NCBI RefSeq assembly: GCF_900105675.1
Contig: NZ_LT629786.1
Coordinates: 4,774,001 to 4,838,000, forward strand
Source of the DNA: Pseudomonas synxantha
Lineage (GTDB): Bacteria > Pseudomonadota > Gammaproteobacteria > Pseudomonadales > Pseudomonadaceae
DNA: 64,000 bases
Direction of reading: 5' to 3'
Part shown: piece after piece, positions 1-9,977 of the stretch
Numbering within the stretch: the first letter of the stretch is position 1
Layout of the letters: each line of letters starts with the position of its first letter
Made by a program: the position numbers and the translations under genes
Notes under the pieces: model-generated
Seen by the model: only the letters and a program-made list of their open reading frames with translations
Database searches by the model: none
Told to the model about the DNA's origin: nothing

Positions 1-711
1 AACCAGCGCCGAAACGCGGTCGCCGGTGTCTTTACCGGTACCCACGGCGGCGCCAACACGCAGACGACCTTGGTCATCCTTGCTGGCCAGCGGGTAAGCC
101 TTGGCTTTTTCGATGTCGTTGACGGTCATCATGCCTTTGAGGGCAAACTTGTCGTCGACGATCAGCACGCGCTCGATGCGGTGCTTGTGCAGCAGTTCGC
201 GCACATCGTTCTTGTCGGCGCCTTCCTTGACAGTGACGAGGCGCTCTTTAGGCGTCATCACTTCGCGGACGGTGACTTCAAGGCGGTTCTCGAAACGCAC
301 GTCACGGGAAGTGACGATGCCGACCAGGTCGCCATCGTGCAGCACCGGAACGCCGGAGATGTTGTGCAGACGGGTCAGGTCGAACAGGTCACGCACGGTA
401 GCGTCAGCTTCGATGGTGATTGGATCTTTCACCACACCGGCTTCGTAACGCTTGACCTTGCGCACTTCGGCAGCTTGCTGCTCGATGGTCATGTTCTTGT
501 GGATGATGCCGATGCCGCCTTCCTGAGCCATGGCGATGGCCAGACGGGCTTCGGTGACGGTGTCCATGGCAGCGGAAACCAGGGGAATATTCAGCTCGAT
601 GCCACGGGTTAGGCGGGTCTTGAGACTGACTTCGTTAGGAAGCACCTCGGAATAACCGGGCACTAGGAGAATGTCGTCGAATGTCAGAGCTTCTTGGCTG
701 ATACGCAGCAT
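1..711 (-). CDS. guaB: IMP dehydrogenase, N-terminal part (runs off the window)
   Basis: Oxidises IMP to XMP with NAD, the committed step of GMP synthesis in the cytoplasm. The visible 237 residues begin [20 protein letters not shown] and continue through the first barrel strands ([27 protein letters not shown]) into the paired CBS domains ([34 protein letters not shown]). The catalytic cysteine loop lies beyond the left edge. The ATG at 709-711 is the conserved start and lies about 35 bases below a good sigma-70 promoter. Identity is firm from the protein sequence; guaA would be expected next on the left but is not visible. Confidence 0.97.
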   Translation of the reverse strand, partial: MLRISQEALTFDDILLVPGYSEVLPNEVSLKTRLTRGIELNIPLVSAAMDTVTEARLAIAMAQEGGIGIIHKNMTIEQQAAEVRKVKRYEAGVVKDPITIEADATVRDLFDLTRLHNISGVPVLHDGDLVGIVTSRDVRFENRLEVTVREVMTPKERLVTVKEGADKNDVRELLHKHRIERVLIVDDKFALKGMMTVNDIEKAKAYPLASKDDQGRLRVGAAVGTGKDTGDRVSALV

Positions 712-747
712 CGCGGGGGCTCCCGAGCGGGAAAATGGAAGCGCGCC

Positions 748-776
748 ATTATATACATGCACCCTGCCAGGCTCAA
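748..776 (-). promoter_or_regulatory. Sigma-70 promoter of guaB
   Basis: Read on the minus strand, TTGAGC (771-776) is followed after exactly 17 bases by a perfect TATAAT (748-753). Transcription would start near 741, about 30 bases before the guaB ATG. Confidence 0.7.
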
Positions 777-839
777 TGTAAAACTCTGACAAACTTGGTA
801 TTACTGATAGATGGAGAAAACCTTCTACATGGGTATCGC

Positions 840-1388
840 TTAAAGCTCGACTTTGACCCAGGCGATCTTCTGGTCCAACCAATCGGCAAATTCGTCGATA
901 AAGCTCTGCTTGAAGCCCGCCTCTGCCCAGTTGTTGAAGATGAACCCCAGGTTGGAAAACCCGCATTCCTGCAGGAACAGGAAGCCGTTGATGTCATCTT
1001 CATGCCCACACAGCGGGCAGGTGAAGTTGTCGGTGTGGCCGGGCATCCAGTCTTCCAGGCTTTCGAACAGCGCCTCGCCGACTTCCTTGAGGCATTCCGG
1101 GCAACCTGCCTCTTCGAGAAAGCCCTTGGCCGGCGTATAGATGCAACGTTTGTAGATGATCTCCAGGCCATTGACCGGCTCATTGAACGGCAGCGCCTCG
1201 GGATGCAGCACCACGGCGCGGGCACCATCGGCCAGGGCGTAGGCCATGCGGTTACCCGTGCGGCCGCAGGTGGTCAGCTCTTCCTTGACGATGTTCTTGC
1301 GCACCAGCCAGCGCACGATTGCCCGAGCGCGGGGTTCGTGGACGGGCAAGGTGGAGATTTTGGGGACGAGGATGCTTTGGGAGTTCAT
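840..1388 (-). CDS. Conserved hypothetical protein with paired CxxC motifs
   Basis: A 182-residue soluble protein starting [12 protein letters not shown]. The middle carries two CxxC pairs, CPECLKE and CPLCGHED, about 30 residues apart, which look like a zinc ribbon or rubredoxin-like knuckle. The C-terminus is rich in Trp and Phe ([11 protein letters not shown]). Longer reading from 1442 would run into the upstream REP sequence, so the ATG at 1388 is preferred. It lies between guaB and a TauE transporter, a place where pseudomonads usually keep an uncharacterised gene. I do not recognise a function; metal binding is inferred only from the cysteines. Confidence 0.8.
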   Translation of the reverse strand: MNSQSILVPKISTLPVHEPRARAIVRWLVRKNIVKEELTTCGRTGNRMAYALADGARAVVLHPEALPFNEPVNGLEIIYKRCIYTPAKGFLEEAGCPECLKEVGEALFESLEDWMPGHTDNFTCPLCGHEDDINGFLFLQECGFSNLGFIFNNWAEAGFKQSFIDEFADWLDQKIAWVKVEL

Positions 1389-1416
1389 GGAAGTCCTGCG
1401 GTGTGGCGTCTGGCGC

Positions 1417-1490
1417 CATCGGGGGCAAGCCCCCTCCCACATTTTGAATTGTGAATACGTTCAAAGGTGGGAGGGGCTTTCCCCCGATGG
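1417..1490. repeat. REPIN (inverted pair of REP sequences)
   Basis: CATCGGGGGCAAGCCCCCTC (1417 on) and GTGGGAGGGGCTTTCCCCCG (1468 on) are two REP units in inverted orientation separated by about 27 AT-rich bases. Each unit is itself a hairpin. This is the common extragenic repeat family of the P. fluorescens group, spread by RAYT transposases elsewhere in the genome. Confidence 0.9.
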
Positions 1491-1530
1491 GGCCCTAAAG
1501 GCTGGCAGCTTAATCCCTGCTCCACACAGG

Positions 1531-2298
1531 TCAAGTGCTCAAATACCGCCCGATCAACGCAATACCACTGGCCAGCACCAACCAGGTCACCAAACGCACA
1601 AACGCCTCACGAGACATGCGCATCGTCAGCCTGCGTCCACACCAAAGCCCGAAGACCATCGCGGGCAACAGGCAAACCGCCAACATCAACAAGGGCAGAT
1701 CCGCATATACCCCGGCAATCAGAAACAAACTCAGGCGCACCACCGTGCTGCAACTGATCAGCGCACTTTGTGTGGCCCGCGCCGCGTCCTTGGATAATCG
1801 GCTGTTGAGATAAATGGCGTATAAAAAGCCGCCACTGCCAAACAACGCACCAAACAAGCCGCCCACCGTGCCCATGGGGATCGACCAACCTGCCGCCAGC
1901 TGCGTCGGCCGGGCTTTCACCGCCAGGCTATAAAGGGCGTAGGCACTGATAAACAGCCCCATCAACAGCAGCAACAGATCCGAATGCAGATTGAGCAAAA
2001 ACACCACGCCCAGGGTGCAGCCAATCGCCATGCATGGCAGCAATCGCAGCAGCTCCGACGTGTTCACCTCCCGTCGCGTTTGCAGCAGGCCGCCAAAAGC
2101 CGCGACAAAATCCAGCAGCACCAGCAGCGGGATTATCTTCGACAGCGGCATAAACATCAGCAGGACCGGCCCCGCCACCAACGCCGTACCGAAACCGGCG
2201 ATGCCAAACACGATATAGGCCACCACAATGCCCAGGCCGATCACCAGCCAATCCACCGCTCCGAACGACCACTGACTCATCCACTCAACCGCGCTCAT
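1531..2298 (-). CDS. TSUP (TauE/SafE) family membrane transporter
   Basis: A 255-residue inner-membrane protein with about eight hydrophobic segments, e.g. VIGLGIVVAYIVFGIAGFGT near residues 18-37 and repeated glycine-rich helices (IPMGTVGGLFGALFGSGG). This duplicated fold is that of the sulfite/organosulfur anion exporter family. The substrate cannot be told from the sequence. The gene is divergent from a LysR regulator 99 bases away, so LysR-dependent control by a small organic or sulfur anion is a reasonable inference. Confidence 0.85.
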   Translation of the reverse strand: MSAVEWMSQWSFGAVDWLVIGLGIVVAYIVFGIAGFGTALVAGPVLLMFMPLSKIIPLLVLLDFVAAFGGLLQTRREVNTSELLRLLPCMAIGCTLGVVFLLNLHSDLLLLLMGLFISAYALYSLAVKARPTQLAAGWSIPMGTVGGLFGALFGSGGFLYAIYLNSRLSKDAARATQSALISCSTVVRLSLFLIAGVYADLPLLMLAVCLLPAMVFGLWCGRRLTMRMSREAFVRLVTWLVLASGIALIGRYLST

Positions 2299-2397
2299 GG
2301 CTTATTCCTTGAAAGACCTGGCCTTCACTTTAGCCATGGGTGAGTGTTGCGACTAATATCTTCAAAGCCATCCAGCCATCTCAAAAAGGCATGACCC

Positions 2398-3288
2398 GTG
2401 ATTTCTAACCGGCAACTGCGTTACTTCGTCGAAATCGTCGACAGCGGCAGCTTCAGCGCTGCCGCCGAGCGTCTGTTCGTGGCGCAGTCGGCCTTGAGCC
2501 GGCAGATCAAGGCGCTGGAAAACCAACTGCAGACCTCCTTGTTCGAGCGCACCGCTCGCCAGCCGCGACTGACGGCGGCCGGTGAAGCCTTTTATCCCCG
2601 GGCGCGCAATCTGTTGAGTGAGTTACTCAAGGCCAGCGAAATGGCCATGCAGGTGGGCAATGGCCAACTCGGCACCTTGCGCCTGAGTCATTCAAGCACC
2701 GTGCCGATGAGCGGCGCGTTATTGCAGGGCATCAGCACCTGGCTGGAACGCTGCCCCGGAGTGTCGATGGATATTGTCAAACTCTCCTCCGAGGCCCAGC
2801 TGGAAGAAATCGCCGACGGTCGCCTGGACGTCGGCCTGTTGCGCTTGCCGGTGTTGCGCCAGCGCGAAGGCGTGCGCGTGGTGCCGTTGTACACCGAGCC
2901 GTTGGTGTTGGCGGTACCGCCGAATCACCCAATGGCACACAGCGCCACACCGGTGGAATTGGCCCGGCTCAAGGATGAAGCGTTTATCTCGATCCCTCAT
3001 CCACAACGTGGCGGGCTGAGTTATTTGTCGGCAGAGCTATGCATGCGCGCCGGTTTTTTCCCCAGGGCGGCGCGAGTGATGTCTCGCAAAACTACGCAGT
3101 TGCAATTGATCCAGGCCGGCTTCGGCATTGCCCTGCTACCCAAGTCCATGCAGGACATCGCGCCTGCGAACCTGCACTTCTTGCCCCTGGCCGACCCGGA
3201 CTGTCACAGCACCGTAGCCTTGGCCTGCGCGCAACTGCCGAGCACGCTGGTGGAGCAATTCTGTCAAACGCTGCACGAATGCCTATAA
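2398..3288 (+). CDS. LysR-family transcriptional regulator
   Basis: A 296-residue regulator. Residues 1-60 form the winged helix-turn-helix (LRYFVEIVDSGSFSAAAERL, then SALSRQIKALE); the rest is a periplasmic-binding-protein-like effector domain (DVGLLRLPVL, IQAGFGIALLP). The start is a GTG at 2398 and there is no competing ATG upstream in frame. It is transcribed away from the TauE/SafE transporter, the classic layout of a LysR gene and its target. It ends 10 bases before xseA but is probably a separate unit functionally. Confidence 0.92.
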   Translation: MISNRQLRYFVEIVDSGSFSAAAERLFVAQSALSRQIKALENQLQTSLFERTARQPRLTAAGEAFYPRARNLLSELLKASEMAMQVGNGQLGTLRLSHSSTVPMSGALLQGISTWLERCPGVSMDIVKLSSEAQLEEIADGRLDVGLLRLPVLRQREGVRVVPLYTEPLVLAVPPNHPMAHSATPVELARLKDEAFISIPHPQRGGLSYLSAELCMRAGFFPRAARVMSRKTTQLQLIQAGFGIALLPKSMQDIAPANLHFLPLADPDCHSTVALACAQLPSTLVEQFCQTLHECL

Positions 3289-3298
3289 ACTGCCGCCC

Positions 3299-4678
3299 AT
3301 GATTAAAGATCCCTTTGCCCGCCTGGGCCTGGACCGCGAAGTCCTGACTGTCAGCCAGCTCAACGGCCGTGCGCGGGTGTTGCTGGAAGACGTGTTCACC
3401 AATATCTGGGTCGAAGGCGAGATCTCCAACCTCGCCCGCCCGGCCTCCGGCCATGTGTATTTCACCCTCAAGGACAGCGGCGCCCAGGTGCGTTGCGCGC
3501 TGTTTCGCAATAACGCGGCACGGGTGCGCCAGGCGTTGAAGGACGGCCTGGCGGTCAAGGTGCGCGGCAAGGTCTCGTTGTTCGAGGGCCGCGGTGACTA
3601 CCAGTTGATTCTCGATACGGTGGAGCCCGCCGGTGATGGCGCGCTGCGCCTGGCCTTCGATGCGCTGAAAGAGAAGCTCAGCGCCGAAGGGTTATTCAGT
3701 GCCGAGCGCAAAGTCTCATTGCCGGCGCATCCACAAAAGATCGGCATTATCAGCTCACCGACCGGTGCGGTGATCCGCGACATCATCAGCGTGTTCCGCC
3801 GTCGGGCACCGAACATTGAACTGACCCTGATCCCCACCGCCGTGCAGGGCCGCGAAGCCATCGCGCAGATTGTGCGCGCATTGAAACTGGCCGACGCGCG
3901 TGGCTTCGACGCGTTGATCCTGGCCCGTGGCGGCGGCTCGCTGGAAGATCTCTGGTGTTTCAACGAGGAAGCCGTGGCCCGAGCGGTGGACGCCTGCGTT
4001 ACGCCCATCGTCAGTGCCGTCGGCCATGAAACCGATGTGTCCATCTGCGATTTTGTCGCGGACGTGCGTGCGCCTACGCCCTCTGCCGCCGCCGAGTTGC
4101 TCGCACCGGACGCCAGCCACCTGGTGCGCCAGGTCGACAACCTGCACCGCCGCCTGGTGATGCTGATGCGCAACCGGTTGACCCACGACCGCCTGCGCCT
4201 GGAAGGCATGGCCCGGCGCCTGCGTCACCCGGGCGAGCGTTTGCGCCAACAGGCCCAGCGCCTGGATGATCTGGACATGCGCCTGCGCCGCGCCTTCGAG
4301 CGCAGCCTCAATACCCGTCGCGAGCGCCTGATCCGCCTGGAAACCCGCCTCGCCGGCCAGCATCCGGGGCGTCAACTGGCGCTGTTGCGCCAGCGCCTGG
4401 ACAGCCTCGCCGAACGCCTGCCCCGTGCCATGCGCGAAGGTCTCAAGGCGCGGCGCCTGCAGCTGCAAAGCCAGGTGCAGACGTTGCAGGTGGTCAGCCC
4501 GTTGGCAACCCTGGGTCGTGGCTACAGCATCCTGCTCGACGAGCGCGGCCAGGCCATTCGCAATGCCGCACAAACCCACACCGGCCAGCGCCTGACCGCG
4601 CGTCTCGGTGAAGGCCAATTGCAAGTGCGGGTGGAAGACAACCACCTGACACCCGTCACCCTTTCGCTACTGGATTGA
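3299..4678 (+). CDS. xseA: Exodeoxyribonuclease VII large subunit
   Basis: Catalytic subunit of the ssDNA-specific exonuclease VII, which degrades single strands from both ends during mismatch and damage repair together with XseB. The 459 residues start with the OB-fold (VSQLNGRARVLLEDVFTNIW; GHVYFTLKD, residues about 15-100). The nuclease core shows the family signatures SSPTGAVIRDI, LARGGGSLEDLWCFN and GHETDVSICD. A long Arg/Leu-rich coiled coil (residues about 270-400) follows, as in known XseA. Length matches the family. xseB is not adjacent, which is usual. Confidence 0.97.
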   Translation: MIKDPFARLGLDREVLTVSQLNGRARVLLEDVFTNIWVEGEISNLARPASGHVYFTLKDSGAQVRCALFRNNAARVRQALKDGLAVKVRGKVSLFEGRGDYQLILDTVEPAGDGALRLAFDALKEKLSAEGLFSAERKVSLPAHPQKIGIISSPTGAVIRDIISVFRRRAPNIELTLIPTAVQGREAIAQIVRALKLADARGFDALILARGGGSLEDLWCFNEEAVARAVDACVTPIVSAVGHETDVSICDFVADVRAPTPSAAAELLAPDASHLVRQVDNLHRRLVMLMRNRLTHDRLRLEGMARRLRHPGERLRQQAQRLDDLDMRLRRAFERSLNTRRERLIRLETRLAGQHPGRQLALLRQRLDSLAERLPRAMREGLKARRLQLQSQVQTLQVVSPLATLGRGYSILLDERGQAIRNAAQTHTGQRLTARLGEGQLQVRVEDNHLTPVTLSLLD

Positions 4679-4681
4679 TTG

Positions 4682-5503
4682 ATGCCACGTCTATTGAGCT
4701 TGTTGCTGTTGTTGTGCCTGGCCGTTAACGCCCACGCTGACAGCTATATCACCCGCACCTTGAACAAGCCGGTGCCGGGTGGCGTGGCGGTGGTCGAACT
4801 CGGCCCGTCCGCCACGGCGCCGAAGGCCACCTACCAAGGCAAGCCGGTGCTGGTGGTCAAGGAGCAGGACAACTGGCTGGCGATTGTCGGCATTCCATTG
4901 ACGGTCAAGCCTGGTAATGAGCGCATCAGCAGCGGCGGGCGCAACCTGCCGTTTGTCGTCGGCTATAAAAAGTATCCGGAACAGCGCATCACCTTGAAAA
5001 ACAAAAGCCAGGTCAACCCCGACCCCGCGCAGCTCAAGCGCATCGAAGGTGAACTGGCCGTGCAGCTCAAGGCTTACCGCAGCTTCAGCCCCAACCTGCC
5101 GAGCAACCTGGTGCTGGACAAACCGGTAAACGGCCCGCTGTCGAGCAAGTTCGGCGTGCGCCGTTTCTTCAACGGTGAAGAACGCAACCCGCATTCGGGC
5201 CTGGATTTCGCCGTGCCGGCGGGCACGCCCATCAAGACACCGGCAAATGGCAAGGTGATCCTGGTCGGCAACTACTTCTTCAACGGCAATACCGTGTTCG
5301 TCGACCATGGCCAGGGCTTTATCAGCATGTTCTGTCATATGTCGAAGATTGATGTGAACGTGGGCCAGCAACTGGTCCGCGGCGCGGTAGTGGGCAAGGT
5401 CGGGGCAACCGGCCGAGCGACCGGGCCGCATATGCATTGGAATGTCAGCCTTAACGATGCCAGGGTCGACCCGGCAATTTTTATCGGGGCATTTCAGCCT
5501 TAA
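4682..5503 (+). CDS. M23-family (LytM) peptidoglycan peptidase, exported
   Basis: A 273-residue periplasmic protein with a signal peptide (MPRLLSLLLLLCLAVNAHA). The C-terminal LytM domain has the zinc site HxxxD (H171, D175 in HSGLDFA) and HxH (H250, H252 in GPHMHWN). Zinc endopeptidases of this kind cut peptide cross-links in peptidoglycan. The N-terminal 140 residues look like a beta-rich substrate or inhibitory domain. The ATG at 4682 is chosen over the TTG just before it; it begins three bases after the xseA stop, so the two are probably cotranscribed. Confidence 0.92.
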   Translation: MPRLLSLLLLLCLAVNAHADSYITRTLNKPVPGGVAVVELGPSATAPKATYQGKPVLVVKEQDNWLAIVGIPLTVKPGNERISSGGRNLPFVVGYKKYPEQRITLKNKSQVNPDPAQLKRIEGELAVQLKAYRSFSPNLPSNLVLDKPVNGPLSSKFGVRRFFNGEERNPHSGLDFAVPAGTPIKTPANGKVILVGNYFFNGNTVFVDHGQGFISMFCHMSKIDVNVGQQLVRGAVVGKVGATGRATGPHMHWNVSLNDARVDPAIFIGAFQP

Positions 5504-5705
5504 CCGGCATGCCTGGGCGCCGCCTCCCCCGCGCGCCCTTCTATCTCCCCGCCTACCCTGAACCGCGCTGATTTCGCTGCGGCACGCTCGCTCCTGCTTA
5601 CATTTGCAGCAGGAACCGCCGGATGGTCAATACGCACCCAACCTACGCGTTACCGGGAGCGTAACGACGATATGAACATTCCATTCATCCTGCGAGTGTC
5701 CGCTT

Positions 5706-8700
5706 ATGCCTATCCTTCTCAAGGCTGTTCCGCACAGCCCCCTTGACGCCTTTTTTCGTCGCTCTCTCGACGACGTCAGCCCCAACCGCCCCGCGGATAC
5801 ACACGTGCCCGCCGACTCCCCGCCAGCTGTCTTGAGCTACGCTCCAGACGATCTGACGCTGCCCACGTCTTCTGGCATTGCCCCCGTTGGTGTGCATTAC
5901 CCCAAGCTCGTGAAGCAGTTCAACGTCAGTCAACAACGCGCGTTCCTCACCCAGCACGACAGCCTCACGCAGGACATGCAGCGCCTGCAAAGCGAACAAC
6001 CGAGTTTCAAGGCCTTTGTGCAGGCGCAACTTGAACAGGCCTTTCCAGACCTGCGCCCCCTTGACGCCGACACCATCAGTTTCAATCGCTACCGCAGCGA
6101 CGGCGACGAGGAAACACCGCTGTCATCAGAACCTCTGATGAAGGCCCTCGGTGAACAGGTGCGCAACATCCTGGCCAACCCGAATACGCTCCTGCACGCA
6201 GAACGCAAGGTACGCAGCGAATTCTCGACTCGCCCCACGCCTGCCGATGAGCCCCAGGCGCTGAGCACCTCCAGCACATTGCAATCGATTGCCCGCGCCA
6301 TTGCCACGCAATATCCGGCTTATCTTCAAGCGTTCTGGAGTACGCCACGGCAAAAGCCGATGGATGCGCAGATCGAGGAAATCCTGAACGCCCCGCAACC
6401 GCCTCATATTCCGCAAGACAGGTTGTTGAGCCTGCACAAACACCAACTCTCGACCCTGGCCGCGCTGCGTGTCAGCGATGGCACCCTGAGCCCGGCCAGC
6501 AAACGCTTGATTGATATCGCCTTGCAATATCCCACGCTGGCCGATCGCGAACGTCAGTTCCCCAATGGCGCACGCCCGGGCGTGTACCCCATCACCTTGG
6601 ATGACGGCACCGAGCACGGTGCCATGCTGGCGGGCAGTTTCCTCATCACCAGCACCGACGGCTCCTCTGCCACCCCGCCAACCTGGTCGAAAGACGGCAG
6701 GCGCCTTGCGCTCAACCACCTCAATGGCCCCGTCGTGCTGTACACCCCCGGTGAGGGTTTCGAGGAGTTCACAACCCCGGCTCAGGCACGCCAGGCGTTG
6801 GCAGCGCGCCTTGACCAGGGCGGGATAGATGCCGAACTGCTGCGGCAAACCGCGCCGCAGTCAGTACATGACCAACCCGAAGCGCCTTCAGGCAATGACC
6901 TGATGCGCAGTGTTGAACCCTTGGGCGGCGATGTGCTGGCGGAAGCAATCCCCTTGATGCTCAAACGCCAGGAGGCGCAGATCAATGCGCGCCTGACCCA
7001 GGCACTGGCGCCGCCAGCCACTGGTAGCAGCAACGCATTGCTGGATCCGGCGGCAATGCAAAGCCTCAATGACGCGGCAAACGCACTTTTTGTATTCGAT
7101 GGCACCAATGCCATGCTGGCACGCGACGTCAAACTGGCTGAAAAGCTGCAACCCGAATGGTTGAAAAAGCTTGAGCCGGCTCAAGAGGCGCTCTACGAAA
7201 AGCTGGAGCATGCCGAGCAGGAAAGTTCGAACCAGCTGGCGTCACTGCTGGAAAAGATCCCATCCCTGGCGGATTTTTCCCGGGATCGGTTGAATCAAGC
7301 GCTCAGCCGACAGTACCCGACGGCACAGCTGAGCGCTGACCAGCTGATGGTGCGGGTCGACACCCGCACGACCATTCACAGCGGCCGGGGCAGTGGCCCC
7401 AAAACAACGTTCCCCGCACAGCACTCAGTGTCCCTGACCGACCTGGCATTGCAAAACCCCAGTGGTTTCCCACCCGTAGAACGCGGCCAGTCCACCCATA
7501 TCACCCTGACGCTGGCGCTGGTCGACACCCAGGGCAAGCCCATCCTCAATGCCAAGGGCGAGCAAGTCATCCTTGATACCGAAGCGCTTAAAGCACTGGT
7601 CAACACCACGGATGTGGGCGGCGAATACACCAAGCGGCTTGAACAGGAACTGGCGACTGACACCTCGTCGGGCCCCTCAGCCCAACTGCGCGCAGCCTGG
7701 AAAGCCAACCTGAATGACCTGATGGCCAAGGAAGGTTTTCTCGCCCAACTCAACCCCGACGCCTATCAGACAGAGGCCAGCCAGGACAAATCGACAAAAC
7801 GCGCTGCGCAATGGGTCGCAGCGGTCCTGGATTATCCCGACCCGGCCAATCGCCCTGAGGTTGATGGCAAGACCATCGTCGCCAACAGCCTGGTGCAATA
7901 CGGTTTACCTGTCCAAGGTGTGCTGGTGATAGGCAATCAGGTGGACTCATCATTAGTGCTGTACACACCCGATGCTCCCGATGGCCTCGTGTTTCGCGAA
8001 GTCGCGGACCGGGCCGCGCTGAACGCGCTGCTGGAAAAAGATGAGTGGAAGGCTTACGCCGCACGAAGAAAGTCACCGGTGAACAAAGATGACTTCGTCT
8101 CGTTCATTGACGCCGCCAAGAAGCGCCTGGCTAACCCATTGGCAATAAAGGATCCCTATGAAATGACCAGCCTGGCCGTCCAGGCGCTGAAACTCAAGGG
8201 AGGCGATATGACCCTCGAGCCGATAACGGGCAATGTCGAGGATCACCTATACAAGCAGCATGTGCAGCTGGTGATAGACAAGGCCGACTACCAATCCGTC
8301 AGCAGCGCCGAAGTGGCGGCCCAGTCGAAAATCAACAAAGTCGAGTTCGGAATTGAAGTAGGCATGCTGCTGCTGGACCTGGTGCCGATACTCGGCAAAG
8401 GTTTATCTGCTGGCGTTCGCCTGGGCAAAGCGGCGGTAACTGCGTTGCGCGCCAATAGCCGACTCTTGCCACACCTGATCAAGAATCCTGGCCTGGGCCG
8501 TGGGATCTACGCCGACTTTTCCTTGGCTGCAGCGCGCATCCCCAACCTTCGCGCTGCGCCAATGCGGCCGGTATTCGGTGCGTCAAAGGCTGTAGATGCC
8601 AACCCGTTACGCGCTGGTGCAAGGGCGCTGCCGGCGCCAGCCGGCCCCGCGCCAGCTATCGCCTCCACCAGCAGTGGTGTCGGGCGCGCTGTCGTGCAGC

Positions 8701-9926
8701 CACCACCCCTGCCGGCCACGCCGAGTCGTGACCTGAGTGCATACGCCAGGCCCAATGATATTATCCAGGGCCGTACGTTAGGCACCAACGGTACCTATAA
8801 CGTCGACGGTGATTGGTACATCCACTTTACCGACAGTACCAACGTAAGCAGGGTCTACCAGATCGATTCGGCATTTCATGCACGCAGCGGATGGGTCAAT
8901 ATCATCGACCCCAACGCCCCGCAGACAGCGCCTCGAAGCAGCAGAATCGTGGCCACCGTGCAACACGCAGGCAACGGGGAATGGCGGCTGAATCACCGAC
9001 CTGGAGGAGCGCCGACGCCGGTAGCGCAAGCATCAACACTGGCACCAACTGCAGGGGCTGAGGGGGCTGCGGGGGCTGCTGGAGCAGAAGCGCCCGCCAA
9101 GAAAGGATTGCCCGATATCGAGTACTTCAAACTCAATAACGGCCGGCTGGTCGAGAGTGACTTCACTCAAAAGACCCTGCCGGTGGCCCGATATTGGTTT
9201 CGGCGGGACTTATATGACTTCTACAGGAAAATGCTCACCCCAGGCCAGATGCCACCGCGTCCGCCTCGACTGGAGCTAGCACCCGGTACATCGCCAGCGG
9301 ACCTGCTGCGCAGGGCCTATGAGATCAGCGACGTCGTCATATTGGGCGAGTCCCATCGCGACATTGCCAGTTTCCAGATGATCAAGGAGAGCATGCAGGC
9401 CCTTAAGGACGCCCATGTCACTGCCCTCTATCTAGAGGGCACCGAAGCCGATGCAGCAGGCCAACTCTTGGATACCGGCCTCGGTGCTCACCGGCCATCA
9501 GGCGCGTCGCCCTCACTTCAGGAATTGGTGAAACTTGCCAATGACTACGGCATATCCGTGAGACCCCTTGAACACCGCTACCTGACACGGCGAGCGGACA
9601 TGCCTGATTTCTACAAGTACGTGTGGGACAACGACAACGGCATCATGCGCCTGCAGGAATTCAACTACTACGCGACGCGTCTCCTGCAAAGCCGCAGGCC
9701 AGGTGAGAAAGTACTGGCCTTGGTCGGCAGGGCTCATATGAATACGGCCCGCAACGTTCCAGGCCTGGCCGAACTCAATGGCGGAGTAGGGATAAGCGTG
9801 TACCCGAATACAACATTCAACAAGAGTACTGCCATCAATGGCCCCACAATCCAACGGGATCCCGGAGCCAGCGTGATGAATGGCTATACGGCGGGGGACT
9901 ATCAGGTTTTCCAGAAAAGCACCTGA
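5706..9926 (+). CDS. Giant toxin-like protein: ToxA_N-type region plus ChaN/TIKI-like C-terminal domain
   Basis: A 1406-residue protein with no signal peptide. The first ~850 residues resemble the large N-terminal region shared by pseudomonad proteins called dermonecrotic-toxin N-terminal (ToxA_N). Residues about 877-925 hold a hydrophobic stretch (GMLLLDLVPILGKGLSAGV) suited to membrane insertion. A Pro/Ala/Gly linker (about 1110-1140) leads to the C-terminal domain, which carries GESH (1214-1217), YLEGTEAD (E1244), RPLEH (H1290) and LVGRAHMNT (H1344). This Glu/His arrangement is that of the ChaN / erythromycin-esterase / TIKI fold used by some toxins with a membrane-targeted effector domain. 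No immunity or secretion gene is adjacent. The toxin role is inferred; the domain boundaries are approximate. Confidence 0.75.
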   Translation: MPILLKAVPHSPLDAFFRRSLDDVSPNRPADTHVPADSPPAVLSYAPDDLTLPTSSGIAPVGVHYPKLVKQFNVSQQRAFLTQHDSLTQDMQRLQSEQPSFKAFVQAQLEQAFPDLRPLDADTISFNRYRSDGDEETPLSSEPLMKALGEQVRNILANPNTLLHAERKVRSEFSTRPTPADEPQALSTSSTLQSIARAIATQYPAYLQAFWSTPRQKPMDAQIEEILNAPQPPHIPQDRLLSLHKHQLSTLAALRVSDGTLSPASKRLIDIALQYPTLADRERQFPNGARPGVYPITLDDGTEHGAMLAGSFLITSTDGSSATPPTWSKDGRRLALNHLNGPVVLYTPGEGFEEFTTPAQARQALAARLDQGGIDAELLRQTAPQSVHDQPEAPSGNDLMRSVEPLGGDVLAEAIPLMLKRQEAQINARLTQALAPPATGSSNALLDPAAMQSLNDAANALFVFDGTNAMLARDVKLAEKLQPEWLKKLEPAQEALYEKLEHAEQESSNQLASLLEKIPSLADFSRDRLNQALSRQYPTAQLSADQLMVRVDTRTTIHSGRGSGPKTTFPAQHSVSLTDLALQNPSGFPPVERGQSTHITLTLALVDTQGKPILNAKGEQVILDTEALKALVNTTDVGGEYTKRLEQELATDTSSGPSAQLRAAWKANLNDLMAKEGFLAQLNPDAYQTEASQDKSTKRAAQWVAAVLDYPDPANRPEVDGKTIVANSLVQYGLPVQGVLVIGNQVDSSLVLYTPDAPDGLVFREVADRAALNALLEKDEWKAYAARRKSPVNKDDFVSFIDAAKKRLANPLAIKDPYEMTSLAVQALKLKGGDMTLEPITGNVEDHLYKQHVQLVIDKADYQSVSSAEVAAQSKINKVEFGIEVGMLLLDLVPILGKGLSAGVRLGKAAVTALRANSRLLPHLIKNPGLGRGIYADFSLAAARIPNLRAAPMRPVFGASKAVDANPLRAGARALPAPAGPAPAIASTSSGVGRAVVQPPPLPATPSRDLSAYARPNDIIQGRTLGTNGTYNVDGDWYIHFTDSTNVSRVYQIDSAFHARSGWVNIIDPNAPQTAPRSSRIVATVQHAGNGEWRLNHRPGGAPTPVAQASTLAPTAGAEGAAGAAGAEAPAKKGLPDIEYFKLNNGRLVESDFTQKTLPVARYWFRRDLYDFYRKMLTPGQMPPRPPRLELAPGTSPADLLRRAYEISDVVILGESHRDIASFQMIKESMQALKDAHVTALYLEGTEADAAGQLLDTGLGAHRPSGASPSLQELVKLANDYGISVRPLEHRYLTRRADMPDFYKYVWDNDNGIMRLQEFNYYATRLLQSRRPGEKVLALVGRAHMNTARNVPGLAELNGGVGISVYPNTTFNKSTAINGPTIQRDPGASVMNGYTAGDYQVFQKST

Positions 9927-9946
9927 ATGCTCCTCGTCATTACTGG

Positions 9947-9977
9947 GATGCAATGGTGAAGGCATCACCATTGCATC
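9947..9977 (+). terminator. Strong hairpin after the toxin gene
   Basis: A perfect 12-bp stem (GATGCAATGGTG / CACCATTGCATC) with a 7-base loop starts 21 bases after the stop codon. There is no clean U-tract, so it may act as a mRNA-stabilising hairpin or a weak terminator. Confidence 0.45.

Noticed and set aside
5504..5705. Secretion or immunity gene for the large toxin-like protein
   Set aside because: The 200 bases upstream and 400 bases downstream contain no reading frame with a convincing start or composition beyond the leuA leader ORF.
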